DNA of 41,896 bases, taken from NCBI GenBank assembly GCA_004292755.1, contig RDXE01000064.1, positions 1 to 41,896 of the forward strand, written 5' to 3'. Both the position numbers and the translations under genes were made by a program. How positions within the stretch are numbered: the stretch's first letter is position 1; each line of letters starts with the position of its first letter. Source of the stretch: Alphaproteobacteria bacterium. Lineage in GTDB: Bacteria > Pseudomonadota > Alphaproteobacteria > Elsterales > Elsteraceae. Positions 7,409-15,072 of this stretch are shown here, one piece after another. The notes below the pieces were generated by a model that made no database searches, was not told the DNA's origin, and saw only the letters and a list, made by a program, of their open reading frames with translations.

Positions 7409-8595
7409 TAGCTGAACAGATCAAGAGGGTTGGATTTTTTGAGCTTGCGCATGGCGATCAACGACGCCAACACGCCCATACAGAGCACGGCACCGAACAC
7501 GGTCACTGCGCTTTCCACTGTCATCGCCAGTGGGAGAGTGGTGGCGTTGGCGGCAAGATGATAGAGCAGTACCGACAGGGCAAACGATGGAATAAATGTG
7601 ACCACAGCGACAATGAGGGAGATTTCAAGCACGATCATGCCAAGAAAAGATTCCCGATATCCCATCGTACTCAGCACCGCATATTCGCGGATATTCACTT
7701 CAACAATGCCCTGAAGCACCTGGGAGATGAATACGACGCCGACGACCATTCCCACGAGCAGGCCAAAGTTAAAGATGGTACCGATCGGGGTTCGTGTCGC
7801 GAAAAAGTTCCGTTCCTGATCCAGAAACTCCTGCCGCGTCAACACCCGCAGTCCATCGCCAACAGCGGTTTGGATACGCTGCTTCATTTCCTGTGGATCG
7901 GTGGCGGGGTCCAAGGTGACCAAGCCCAGGGACAAGCGATCCAGCGGGGTTTGCATCCAGCGATAATAGTTCAAATCGCTGGTGATCATCAGCCCATCGG
8001 CAAAGAATGTCGGCCCCTGGGTAAACAAACCAGCGACAATAAGGTAGGGGGACAGCGTTGCCGACCCCTGAGGCAGAGTTAAGGACGGCGTCTCACCATT
8101 GCGGACACGGGCTACCACGGTTTGGTATTCAAACCGCGACCGGCTATCCAACAGAACGGCATTGGGTAGTTTCAACAAATCTGCTGCTTGATTAATATCT
8201 GCGGCTAGAAACACCGGCTGGCGCAGATCATAGGCAAGCATCCAGCTGCCCATCTTGACGCCTTTGCTTGGGCTGCTGACGTCTACGGCCTGAACATACA
8301 ACGGTCGAGCGGTAGCAACGCCGTCGATGGCACTGATCCGGTGCAGAGTCGAGCGGGGAAACCAGGGCGGCACCACCGTCATCGATTCATACAAGGCATT
8401 GGTCACGAACAAATCGGCCGAGACTGCCCGTGGCACGCCAACGGCACTTTCGTAGAGGGAGTTGCGAAATCCCAACTGCATGAACATCAACACAATGGCG
8501 ACGCCGACACCGGCCAACATCGGCCCGGCTTGTCGCCCGCGATGGCGAAGCTGGCGGGTCGCCACAAACAAACTTTCCGCAATGAACTGGCGCAT
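7408..8595 (-). CDS. DevC-like ABC exporter permease (FtsX/MacB superfamily)
   Basis: A 395-residue permease with a four-helix FtsX layout: one membrane segment near residues 24-42, a periplasmic domain of roughly 220 residues, then three segments (about 273-297, 318-345, 360-382). The stretch R-T-P-I-G-x-I-F-x-F-G, followed by E-Y-A-V-L-S-T-M-G-Y, matches the DevC family, which works with DevB and DevA to export glycolipids through TolC in heterocyst-forming cyanobacteria. ATG 8595 shares one base with the adaptor stop (TGATG); a GTG immediately upstream is an alternative. Position between adaptor and ATPase genes supports a complete tripartite exporter, apart from an outer-membrane channel, which is not encoded here. 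Confidence 0.87.
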   Translation of the reverse strand: MRQFIAESLFVATRQLRHRGRQAGPMLAGVGVAIVLMFMQLGFRNSLYESAVGVPRAVSADLFVTNALYESMTVVPPWFPRSTLHRISAIDGVATARPLYVQAVDVSSPSKGVKMGSWMLAYDLRQPVFLAADINQAADLLKLPNAVLLDSRSRFEYQTVVARVRNGETPSLTLPQGSATLSPYLIVAGLFTQGPTFFADGLMITSDLNYYRWMQTPLDRLSLGLVTLDPATDPQEMKQRIQTAVGDGLRVLTRQEFLDQERNFFATRTPIGTIFNFGLLVGMVVGVVFISQVLQGIVEVNIREYAVLSTMGYRESFLGMIVLEISLIVAVVTFIPSFALSVLLYHLAANATTLPLAMTVESAVTVFGAVLCMGVLASLIAMRKLKKSNPLDLFS

Positions 8596-9623
8596 CACCG
8601 CACCTGAATTTCCACAGTCAACTCAGCGCCGATCAGCGCTGGCAGGCGGAGGCTTGGCAGCAGTTCGATTTCAGCGATGCGGGCATCCCGTCCGACTAGG
8701 ACGTCGGATGTTGGGCGCCGTTGCTTAAAAATGGTTTCGGAGGTGCGGACGACGGTGGCCTCGATTGGTGTGGCGAACAGCGCGCTTCGGATGTTGGCAG
8801 TCTGTCCCACGGCAATCCGAGGCATATCCAATTCATTGACTTCGGCAATCGCGATCAGCGCGGACATATCGGCCATCTGCAGCAGGCCATCCTCACCCAG
8901 CAGTTCGCCCGCGCGCGCGAACACAGAGAGGACAGTACCATTGATCGGCGCGCGAATGATCGCACGGTCAAGGTCAGCCCGCGCCAAGTCCACGGCTGCA
9001 CGCTGCGTGGCGACTTGCGCTTCCGCCACCCGAACATCGACCTCGCGCACTTCAGAGAGGGAGGCAAGAACTTCCTGGGACTGCGATAATGCATATCGTG
9101 CGGCATTGTACTCGAACAAGCGATCACTGAAGCGCGTCACCGATACCACATTGGTTTGGTAAAGCCGTTCCGCCCGCCGCAGTTCTTGTTCTGCCTTTTC
9201 CATATCCAATTGGCGCTGGCGCATCAGGGCTTGTTGCGCCGCGCGCGAGGTGGCCTTTGCAGGTGCGGTGATTTGATCAGCCACAGCCATGACTTCGGCC
9301 AGTCGCCGTTCCTCCAAAGCCAGCTTTGCAGCCAAGACGGGGACCGAGATCAACTCCGCCAGCACATCGCCCTTGCTGACCACATCACCTTCGCGCACGA
9401 GGATGGCGCGCAGCACGGCCCGATCGTGGCCATGGATCACCCGCACCCGGTCCTTCGGTTCAATCCGCGCCCGAGCGACCACCGTTGAGGGCGGTGGCAG
9501 TGCCTGAGCGACTGAGACCGCGGGTTTCGGGCTGTCGCTGACCCACCCGCGGACGCCCATCACGGCCAGCGCGACCACGGCCACCCCAATGATGCCGGGC
9601 ACAGTGAATTTCCAATGCGACAC
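8595..9623 (-). CDS. DevB-like periplasmic adaptor (HlyD/MFP family)
   Basis: A membrane-fusion adaptor of about 342 residues: one N-terminal membrane helix (about 5-25), a split lipoyl domain, a long coiled-coil hairpin (about 100-220) and a C-terminal beta-barrel region. The R-A-P-I-N-G-T-V-L motif, followed by a G-E-L-L-G segment and A-E-V-N-E-L-D, resembles DevB more than the RND adaptors. It would link the DevC/DevA pump to a TolC-like channel. The start is uncertain: the frame is open up to 9752, but residues before the membrane helix look non-coding and no good ribosome-binding site is present; GTG 9623, with taggggcg upstream, is chosen. It is the first gene of the leftward operon. 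Confidence 0.8.
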   Translation of the reverse strand: MSHWKFTVPGIIGVAVVALAVMGVRGWVSDSPKPAVSVAQALPPPSTVVARARIEPKDRVRVIHGHDRAVLRAILVREGDVVSKGDVLAELISVPVLAAKLALEERRLAEVMAVADQITAPAKATSRAAQQALMRQRQLDMEKAEQELRRAERLYQTNVVSVTRFSDRLFEYNAARYALSQSQEVLASLSEVREVDVRVAEAQVATQRAAVDLARADLDRAIIRAPINGTVLSVFARAGELLGEDGLLQMADMSALIAIAEVNELDMPRIAVGQTANIRSALFATPIEATVVRTSETIFKQRRPTSDVLVGRDARIAEIELLPSLRLPALIGAELTVEIQVR

Positions 9624-10062
9624 GTCCGACGCCCCTATCGCGATCCAAAAGCCGTTGCCTGCACGTCCACCTGCACCAGCAAGCACGCGAAGCTGTAGAC
9701 TGCCGCGTGGTAAAATAGCATCCCGCTGGAGCAAAGCACAAGTGCGCCTCACCGGTTGGAGGGTCTTTGTCTAACCGTAGAAAAATCACGCGAAGGCAAT
9801 GGTTGCATGAGCGCTACTTGCTACAATTGTCTTCAGCCCACTGGCTTGGCTGGCGATATGCAGCAAGGTAGGACGATGACGTGAAGTGATCCACATAGGA
9901 ATATTTTAAGATGACCGCCGTGTGCGATAGGCCGGGCAGGCTACAGCGCCCTGCAAGCCATCGCGTCTGAGGACGAACACGCCTCTGTCCGCGTGGATGA
10001 TAACACCAAAGACATTGATTGCGCGCCTGAGGAGGATCGCGAGGCCGACGCCCGCCCAAGCC
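9624..10062. other. Non-coding gap holding the presumed promoter of the leftward lipid/export operon
   Basis: About 440 bases between the adaptor gene start and the merR stop. I see no recognisable gene. Short frames exist on the minus strand (for example 9906-10091, overlapping the merR end), but none has a family motif or a good ribosome-binding site. A conspicuously AT-rich patch around 9900-9910 contrasts with the surroundings and could hold the promoter of the adaptor-permease-ATPase-spt-hydroxylase operon. I could not match convincing -35/-10 boxes. Confidence 0.4.
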
Positions 10063-10464
10063 TCAACTGGGCGTTTCGCCCAGGGCTTCAATCACGCGGC
10101 AGGTGCGGACGGCATTGCCGGCACAGCTGGTTGCAATGCGCTCGATCTCCGCCTTCAGCGCAGTCAATTGTCCGATGCGATGATCAATGGTCGCAAGGTG
10201 CCGTTGGGCAATCTGGTCCGCCTCTTGGCAGGGGGCGTGCGGCGTTTGGGTCAGGGCCAGCAGGGTGCGAATGTCCTCAATCTCAAATCCCAACTCGCGA
10301 GCGTGGCGGATGAAGCGCAAACGCTGCACATCCTCCTCCCCATAGCGGCGGCGGTTGGACGTGGTGCGCGCAGCTGTGGGTAGCAGGCCAATCTGCTCGT
10401 AAAACCGAATGGTTGGTATCTTGACGCCGCTGGCCTGCGACACTGTTCCAATACCAAGAGCCAT
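10063..10464 (-). CDS. MerR-family metal-responsive regulator
   Basis: A 133-residue MerR-type activator: winged helix-turn-helix at residues 5-40 with the R-F-Y-E-Q-I-G-L-L signature (20-28), a dimerisation helix, and a C-terminal metal site formed by Cys79, Cys114 and Cys122, with His89 nearby. This cysteine arrangement resembles ZntR/CadR/PbrR-type sensors of Zn, Cd or Pb rather than the copper sensor CueR; the metal is inferred. It is divergent from a CDF-type transporter, and the shared 69 bp region carries a canonical MerR promoter and operator (10474-10504). It most likely activates the transporter when metal is abundant. The start at 10464 fits the family N-terminus. Confidence 0.88.
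   Translation of the reverse strand: MALGIGTVSQASGVKIPTIRFYEQIGLLPTAARTTSNRRRYGEEDVQRLRFIRHARELGFEIEDIRTLLALTQTPHAPCQEADQIAQRHLATIDHRIGQLTALKAEIERIATSCAGNAVRTCRVIEALGETPS
10067..10083. terminator. Hairpin at the merR 3' end
   Basis: A perfect 7 bp stem, CTGGGCG/CGCCCAG, with a 3-base loop covers the last codons of merR. Outer AAGCC/GGCTT arms could extend it. No T-run follows, so this is a possible weak terminator or an RNA-end stabiliser only. Confidence 0.35.
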
Positions 10465-10473
10465 TGCACCCTC

Positions 10474-10504
10474 TTGATCCTCTAGTGACTAGAGATTCTA
10501 GACT
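10474..10504 (+). promoter_or_regulatory. MerR-type promoter with operator palindrome
   Basis: A -35 box TTGATC (10474-10479) and a -10 box TAGACT (10499-10504) are separated by 19 bp, the over-long spacer typical of MerR-activated promoters. Centred in the spacer is the perfect palindrome CTCTAGTGACTAGAG (10480-10494), where a MerR dimer would bind and untwist the DNA. It points towards the transporter gene starting at 10534. This is a direct sequence observation; the assignment to the divergent MerR protein is by position. Confidence 0.82.
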
Positions 10505-10533
10505 CGGGACAGGTTGGAAGGAAAGGACCAGCA

Positions 10534-11262
10534 ATGCCCGCCGATCTGCATCACACCCCTCCGTCTCTGGCGGTCAAGGCCACTGCCGGGTCCTGCGATT
10601 CTCCGACCCATAGTTGCGGTTGCCATGGCAATCCGGTGTTTGATGGCGTCGATGCGCGCTACAAGCGCGTGTTATGGCTGGTGATCGCCCTCAATGCGAC
10701 GATGTTCGCCGTGGAGATGGTCGCAGGGCATATTGCCCAGTCCCAAGCGCTGCTGGCCGATGCGTTGGACTTTCTCGGCGATACCGCGACCTATGGCCTG
10801 AGCCTTGCCGTGATCGGTGCCAGCCTGCGAACCCGCGCATCGGCCGCACTGGTCAAAGGCGCTTCCCTCAGCGTGATGGGGCTGTGGGTGCTGGGCTCAA
10901 CGCTCTACCAAACCCTGGTGCTGGGTCTGCCGCGCGCTGAGGTAATGGGTGTGATCGGTGTCTTGGCGCTGGCCGCAAACGTTGCGAGCGTGCTGTTGCT
11001 GCTACGCTACAAAGATGGCGATGCCAATGTTCGCTCGGTCTGGCTGTGTTCGCGCAATGATGCGATTGGCAATTGCATTGTGATTGCGGCGGCGTTGGGT
11101 GTGTGGGGTACTACCAGTGCTTGGCCGGACTTAGGTGTTGCGGCGATCATGGCGGCATTGTTCCTACATTCCTCCGCCCTGATTGTGCGCCAAGCCGTGG
11201 CGGAGTATCGCAGCGGTGCCGTTGCCGATCACCGCCAGCCCCTTAGCCGGATTGCGGAGTGA
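10534..11262 (+). CDS. CDF-like cation efflux transporter
   Basis: A 242-residue membrane protein of the cation diffusion facilitator type, with about six hydrophobic segments. The second segment carries L-A-D-A-L-D-F-L-G-D (74-83) and the fifth R-N-D-A-I-G-N (173-179), which correspond to the paired metal-site residues of CDF proteins. The N-terminus has a small Cys/His cluster (Cys21, His26, Cys28, Cys30, His31) that may collect metal. It lacks the long cytoplasmic C-terminal domain of larger CDF members. It probably exports Zn, Cd or Co from the cytoplasm. It is transcribed from the MerR-type promoter 30 bp upstream, so expression should be metal-induced; the metal itself is not readable from sequence. 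Confidence 0.83.
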   Translation: MPADLHHTPPSLAVKATAGSCDSPTHSCGCHGNPVFDGVDARYKRVLWLVIALNATMFAVEMVAGHIAQSQALLADALDFLGDTATYGLSLAVIGASLRTRASAALVKGASLSVMGLWVLGSTLYQTLVLGLPRAEVMGVIGVLALAANVASVLLLLRYKDGDANVRSVWLCSRNDAIGNCIVIAAALGVWGTTSAWPDLGVAAIMAALFLHSSALIVRQAVAEYRSGAVADHRQPLSRIAE

Positions 11263-11268
11263 CCAAGC

Positions 11269-11294
11269 CGTGGCGGCACGCGATCGCTGCCACG
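11269..11294. terminator. Possible terminator between convergent genes
   Basis: CGTGGC (11269-11274) and GCCACG (11289-11294) form a 6 bp stem around a 14-base loop, in the gap between the convergent CDF and aminotransferase genes. No T-run follows. Position is the main support. Confidence 0.3.
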
Positions 11295-11346
11295 CCAGAC
11301 AGGCGCCTGCATGTGCACGTCAGACCCGGCGCACAGCAGGTTTGCC

Positions 11347-12531
11347 TCACCCCAGCGAGGCTCCCAATCGCCGCATGACCTCTGGCACTTGGTCCTGGGT
11401 GGCGTTGGCGAAGGCAAGGCGAAGGAACGGGTCCTGGCCAACGCCGAAGAACGATCCCGGCAGCAACAGCATGTTGTGCTGGTCGGCCAATCGCTTGGCG
11501 ACGCTGAGCCCGGCTTCCGGGAACGGGTGTTGAAGGTAGGCGAAATAGGCACCGAGGCTGATCAAGCGCCAGCCGCTGAGGCCCTGAAAGCCGCTGCGAA
11601 AAGCATCCGCGCGGGCGGCAAGGTCTGCGGTGTTGCCTGCAACCCAGGGACCCAGATGCTCCAACCCGAACAGGGCGGCCCGCTGGCCAAGGTTGGGTGC
11701 GCAGATCGCAACACAGTCGAGGATTTTCTCCACCTCGGCCAAAAACGTGGTGCTGGCCGTGATGCTGCCAACGCGATGGCCCGTCAGCGCAAACACTTTG
11801 GAAAAGCTGTAGAGCTGGACCACGGTGCCGCCCCAGGCGGGGTCCTCGAAGAGGCGGTGGGCAGGCTCGGCGCTGGGTAGATAGTCCTTGTAGGTCTCAT
11901 CCAGCACCAGGGCGAGGCGGTGGCGCTGGGCCAGCGCGTAGAACGCCTCCAGCACCGCCGGGGGATAGATCGCACCCGTTGGATTGTTCGGCGTGACCAG
12001 AATGATGGCGCGGGTGCGGCTGTCGATCTTGGCGGCCGCCTCGGCCACATCGGGCACGCCGCCCGCATCGGGCCGGAAGGACAGCGGACGCACCTCCACC
12101 CCCAGCATGTCCAGCCACATCTTGTGATTGAAGTACCACGGTGTGGGCAGCAGGACATTGTCGCCCGCCGCCGCCAGCGCCTGCAGGGCTGCGCAAAAGG
12201 CCTGATTGCACCCTGCGGTGATGCCGACCCGATCCGCTGCAATCGGTGCCCGGTAAACCGTTGAGAGGTGGTTGGCGTGAACCTCCCGCAGGCGCGGCAG
12301 GCCCAGAATCTCGGTATAGCGATGGCTGGCCGGATCGCGCACGGCTTCTGCCAGATGGTCCAGCAGCGCAGCCGGTGGCGGATGGCCGGGAACGGCCTGA
12401 GCCAAGTCAATCAGCGGGTGGTCGCTGGGGAACTGGCGTCCCGCGACCCAGGCCCGGGCAACGGCGATGGCTGGGGCCTCAACGGCTTTCAACCACGGTG
12501 TGACTGCCAGCCCTTCCTCAGCCCCAGCCAT
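11347..12531 (-). CDS. Class I/II PLP aminotransferase
   Basis: A 394-residue fold-type I aminotransferase of the aspartate-aminotransferase class. It shows G-C-N-Q-A-F (108-113), P-N-N-P-T-G (181-186), D-E-T-Y (211-214), the Schiff-base Lys245 in S-F-S-K and Arg253 in G-H-R-V-G. The substrate is not readable. Its location at the end of a branched-chain amino-acid transporter cluster suggests it transaminates an imported amino acid, which is inference. The frame is open back to 12654, but ATG 12531, with aaggag 6 nt upstream, gives the family-like N-terminus. It overlaps the end of the upstream membrane-protein gene by 14 bases, suggesting coupling. Beta-lyase or other class I activities cannot be excluded. 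Confidence 0.82.
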   Translation of the reverse strand: MAGAEEGLAVTPWLKAVEAPAIAVARAWVAGRQFPSDHPLIDLAQAVPGHPPPAALLDHLAEAVRDPASHRYTEILGLPRLREVHANHLSTVYRAPIAADRVGITAGCNQAFCAALQALAAAGDNVLLPTPWYFNHKMWLDMLGVEVRPLSFRPDAGGVPDVAEAAAKIDSRTRAIILVTPNNPTGAIYPPAVLEAFYALAQRHRLALVLDETYKDYLPSAEPAHRLFEDPAWGGTVVQLYSFSKVFALTGHRVGSITASTTFLAEVEKILDCVAICAPNLGQRAALFGLEHLGPWVAGNTADLAARADAFRSGFQGLSGWRLISLGAYFAYLQHPFPEAGLSVAKRLADQHNMLLLPGSFFGVGQDPFLRLAFANATQDQVPEVMRRLGASLG

Positions 12532-13159
12532 CGGATTCTCCTTTGCGGCGGCGACGCGCTGCCATGCTGTCTTGAGCGGAGCGGGAGCCCGCGGGGGGAG
12601 GGGCCGGCTGGGGTGGTGGTGCCTTGCGGCGCACCGGCGGCGGTGGAATGTCAACCTTCAGCGACGGTCCCGTGGACGGCTCCGGTCGATCATCGAACAG
12701 GCCATAGCCGACCAACACCAGCAGCAGCAGGGGTGGGATCGCGTAGAGGCTGGCGAGCACCCAGTTCTCTGTGAGGTTGCCGCCGGGCAGACGCTCCATC
12801 CAGACAAACCACGCAACGGTGGAGATCGCGGCCAGCGCCAGCGTGCCCAGCAGCCAGAACACAGGCACCACCATCCAGCCACCAGTCTGTTGGCTGTGGC
12901 GACGGCTATCCTTTGGTGGCGGCGGACTTTGCCGAACGCCGGCGATCATCGCCGCGATGCCCAGGGCCCCCCAACGAAAGGCGTCCAGACCCAGCAAAGC
13001 CAGTCGGTCGCCATCCGGTGCCATGCCGGGATGGCTGAAGGGCGAGAATTGCCAGTGCCAGCCAATGGCAAGGAACAAGCAGGCGGCTGCGAGAATCGCC
13101 AGGGTACCGCCGATGATTTGCAGGCTGCGATCTGCAGCGCTGTGAAGGAGGTGCCACAT
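12518..13159 (-). CDS. Unknown membrane protein with proline-rich, basic C-terminus
   Basis: I do not recognise this family. The predicted protein is 213 residues, with about four hydrophobic segments (roughly 10-32, 57-72, 94-118 and 135-157). A cytoplasmic-looking tail of about 55 residues follows, rich in proline and then in Arg/Lys (R-R-K-A-P-P-P and A-A-R-R-R-R-K-G). The chosen ATG at 13159 puts the first membrane segment at the N-terminus; the frame is open to 13246 but that extension would overlap livM. It lies 46 bp after livM and overlaps the aminotransferase gene, so all three are probably co-transcribed. Coding is supported by hydrophobic periodicity and tight packing between neighbours. 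No function is proposed. Confidence 0.6.
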   Translation of the reverse strand: MWHLLHSAADRSLQIIGGTLAILAAACLFLAIGWHWQFSPFSHPGMAPDGDRLALLGLDAFRWGALGIAAMIAGVRQSPPPPKDSRRHSQQTGGWMVVPVFWLLGTLALAAISTVAWFVWMERLPGGNLTENWVLASLYAIPPLLLLVLVGYGLFDDRPEPSTGPSLKVDIPPPPVRRKAPPPQPAPPPAGSRSAQDSMAARRRRKGESDGWG

Positions 13160-13205
13160 CGCGCGCGAGTATCGTGCGCCGACCCCGCTCGGGCAAGCCG
13201 CAGCC

Positions 13206-14153
13206 TCAATCAATCCGGCTGAGCGGTCGTGGCGGCTTCTCCCCAATCAAGCCCTGGGGCCGGTACAGCAGAATCAGCTGCAGCGCGAGACCGATCAGGA
13301 ACACCCGGACATAGGCAGCGCGCCCGCCCAACTCGGGGGGCAATTGCGCCGTTGCGATCTCGGTCACAGCCCACAGGCTCCAGATCGCAAAGGCCCCCAG
13401 GATGGCCCCGCGATTGTTGCCAGAGCCACCAGCGATCAGCATCACCCACACCAGGAAGGTGGCGATCAGAGGCTCCACAGCCTCGGGCCCGATGAAGCGG
13501 ATGTTATGCGCCAGCAGCGAGCCACCCAGCCCCATCACCATCGCGCCGAGGACAAAGCTTTGCAGGCGGAACGCTTCGACATTCTTGCCAGCGGCGGCAG
13601 CCGCGACTTCATTTTCGCGGATCGCCCGCTGCACCCGGCCCCAGGGCGCACGATAGGCCCGCTCAGCCAGCCAATAGACCAGCGCGATCAGCGCCAGCAC
13701 CATCCCCAGATACGCCAGTTGATCATAGGGAGCCGCCAGATCGGTGAAGGGCTTGGGCAGGCCCGCCACGCCCCGCGGTCCACCGGTTGCCCACTCCTCG
13801 TTGCGGACGACGAGGCGCAGAATCTCCGCAATGCCGAGCGTCGCCATCGCGAGATAGTCAGAGCGCAGGCGAATGCAGATCAGCGCAATCGGCAGGGCCA
13901 GCAGGCCAGAGGCCAGAGTCGCCGCCAGCATGCCAGCCCACACGGGCCATCCGAAGCCGCCGAGATGCATGCCCGATGGCGCGGTGGTCAAGATTGCCGT
14001 GGTGTAGGCACCAATCGCGACAAAGCCAGCCACCCCGGCATTCATCAAGCCAGTCATGCCCCATTGGATGTTCAGGCCAAGGGCCAACACCGCGTAGATG
14101 CCCCCCATGGTGAGCAGGGAGATGAGGTAGAGGCCCAGACTATCCAGCGTCAT
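13206..14153 (-). CDS. livM: Branched-chain amino-acid ABC transporter permease LivM
   Basis: A 315-residue inner-membrane permease of the HAAT family with about eight to ten membrane segments. The G-L-N-I-Q-W-G-M-T-G-L-M-N-A-G-V-A-G-F segment (26-44) and A-I-R-E-N-E-V-A-A-A-A-A-G (about 177-189), the cytoplasmic loop contacting the ATPases, are characteristic of LivM. It pairs with LivH to form the channel for leucine/isoleucine/valine or related amino acids. It starts 9 bp after livH ends and is the fourth gene of the leftward livG-livF-livH-livM set. The exact substrate may be another amino acid or amide, since HAAT systems vary. Confidence 0.92.
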   Translation of the reverse strand: MTLDSLGLYLISLLTMGGIYAVLALGLNIQWGMTGLMNAGVAGFVAIGAYTTAILTTAPSGMHLGGFGWPVWAGMLAATLASGLLALPIALICIRLRSDYLAMATLGIAEILRLVVRNEEWATGGPRGVAGLPKPFTDLAAPYDQLAYLGMVLALIALVYWLAERAYRAPWGRVQRAIRENEVAAAAAGKNVEAFRLQSFVLGAMVMGLGGSLLAHNIRFIGPEAVEPLIATFLVWVMLIAGGSGNNRGAILGAFAIWSLWAVTEIATAQLPPELGGRAAYVRVFLIGLALQLILLYRPQGLIGEKPPRPLSRID

Positions 14154-14162
14154 CGCAGCCTC

Positions 14163-15059
14163 CTAGCTTTGGCCCTTGAACAGGCCAGTGGGGCGGAAGA
14201 TCAACAACAGCACCATCACTGCAAAGCTCAACCCCACCTTGTAGGCCGGGGAGAGGAGGGGCTGGCCGCCCCAAATCGGAGCTGCCACCAACTCCTCCGC
14301 AATGCCCAGCACCAGGCCGCCAAATACAGCGCCCCAGGGGCGGCCGACGCCGCCCAGGATCATCGCGGCGAAGATCGGCAGCAGCATGTTCATACCCATC
14401 ATCGGGTTGACCTGGGTGTCGATGGCGAGAAACACCCCAGCTGTCGCGGCCGTTGCCCCGCCAATCGCCCAAGTCGCCAGGATCACGCGCTCGGTTGGGA
14501 TACCGGTGATGCGGGCAAGGTCGGGGTTGTCGCTCATGGCGCGCATCGCCTTGCCCAACCGCGTGCGGGTGAGGAACAGATGCAGCGTCAGCGCCAGCGC
14601 AACCGCCCCCCCGATGATCCAGAGGTGGCGCTCTTGAATACGAAACCGGCCCCACTCCGTCGCAAAGATCATCGGGCGGCGGATGCCCTGTTCGTAAACC
14701 CCGCCATCTGGTCCGAAGAAAAACAAAATCGCCGCGCGCAGCATCAAGGCGACGCCGAACCCAGAAATCAGCAGCACAATCGGAGAGGCACGGCGCAGCG
14801 GACGATAGAAGGTGCGGTCAATCGCCATCACCAGCAGCACCGAGACCAGGATCGCCAGTGGAATGGACTGATAGGCCGTCAGCCCAAAGCTGACCACGCC
14901 GACGAAGGCCACATAGGCCCCCACGGTCATGACGTCACCATGGGCGAAATGGGCAAAGCGCAAGATGCCGAACAGCAGGGTCAAGCCCACAGCACCAAGT
15001 GCATAGATGCAGCCTAGGACCACCCCTGGCATCAGATAGAAGCTGACGAAGTCTGCCAT
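14163..15059 (-). CDS. livH: Branched-chain amino-acid ABC transporter permease LivH
   Basis: A 298-residue HAAT permease, the usual LivH length. It has about eight membrane segments, the early G-A-V-G-L-T-L-L-F-G-I-L-R-F-A-H-F-A-H-G signature (22-41), and a cytoplasmic loop with M-R-A-M-S-D-N-P-D-L-A-R (about 191-202) that couples to the ATP-binding subunits. It forms the transmembrane pore with LivM. It lies 13 bp after livF and 9 bp before livM in the leftward operon, so it is co-transcribed. Confidence 0.93.
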   Translation of the reverse strand: MADFVSFYLMPGVVLGCIYALGAVGLTLLFGILRFAHFAHGDVMTVGAYVAFVGVVSFGLTAYQSIPLAILVSVLLVMAIDRTFYRPLRRASPIVLLISGFGVALMLRAAILFFFGPDGGVYEQGIRRPMIFATEWGRFRIQERHLWIIGGAVALALTLHLFLTRTRLGKAMRAMSDNPDLARITGIPTERVILATWAIGGATAATAGVFLAIDTQVNPMMGMNMLLPIFAAMILGGVGRPWGAVFGGLVLGIAEELVAAPIWGGQPLLSPAYKVGLSFAVMVLLLIFRPTGLFKGQS

Positions 15060-15072
15060 CGCCGCTTACCCC

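Noticed and set aside
9906-10091. A possible small membrane peptide upstream of the adaptor gene
   Set aside because: It overlaps the merR end, has no ribosome-binding site or family motif, and its hydrophobic start could be chance.
13344-15017. A 557-codon plus-strand open frame
   Set aside because: It is antisense to livM and livH. The His/Gln-rich translation is typical of reversed GC-rich coding DNA.
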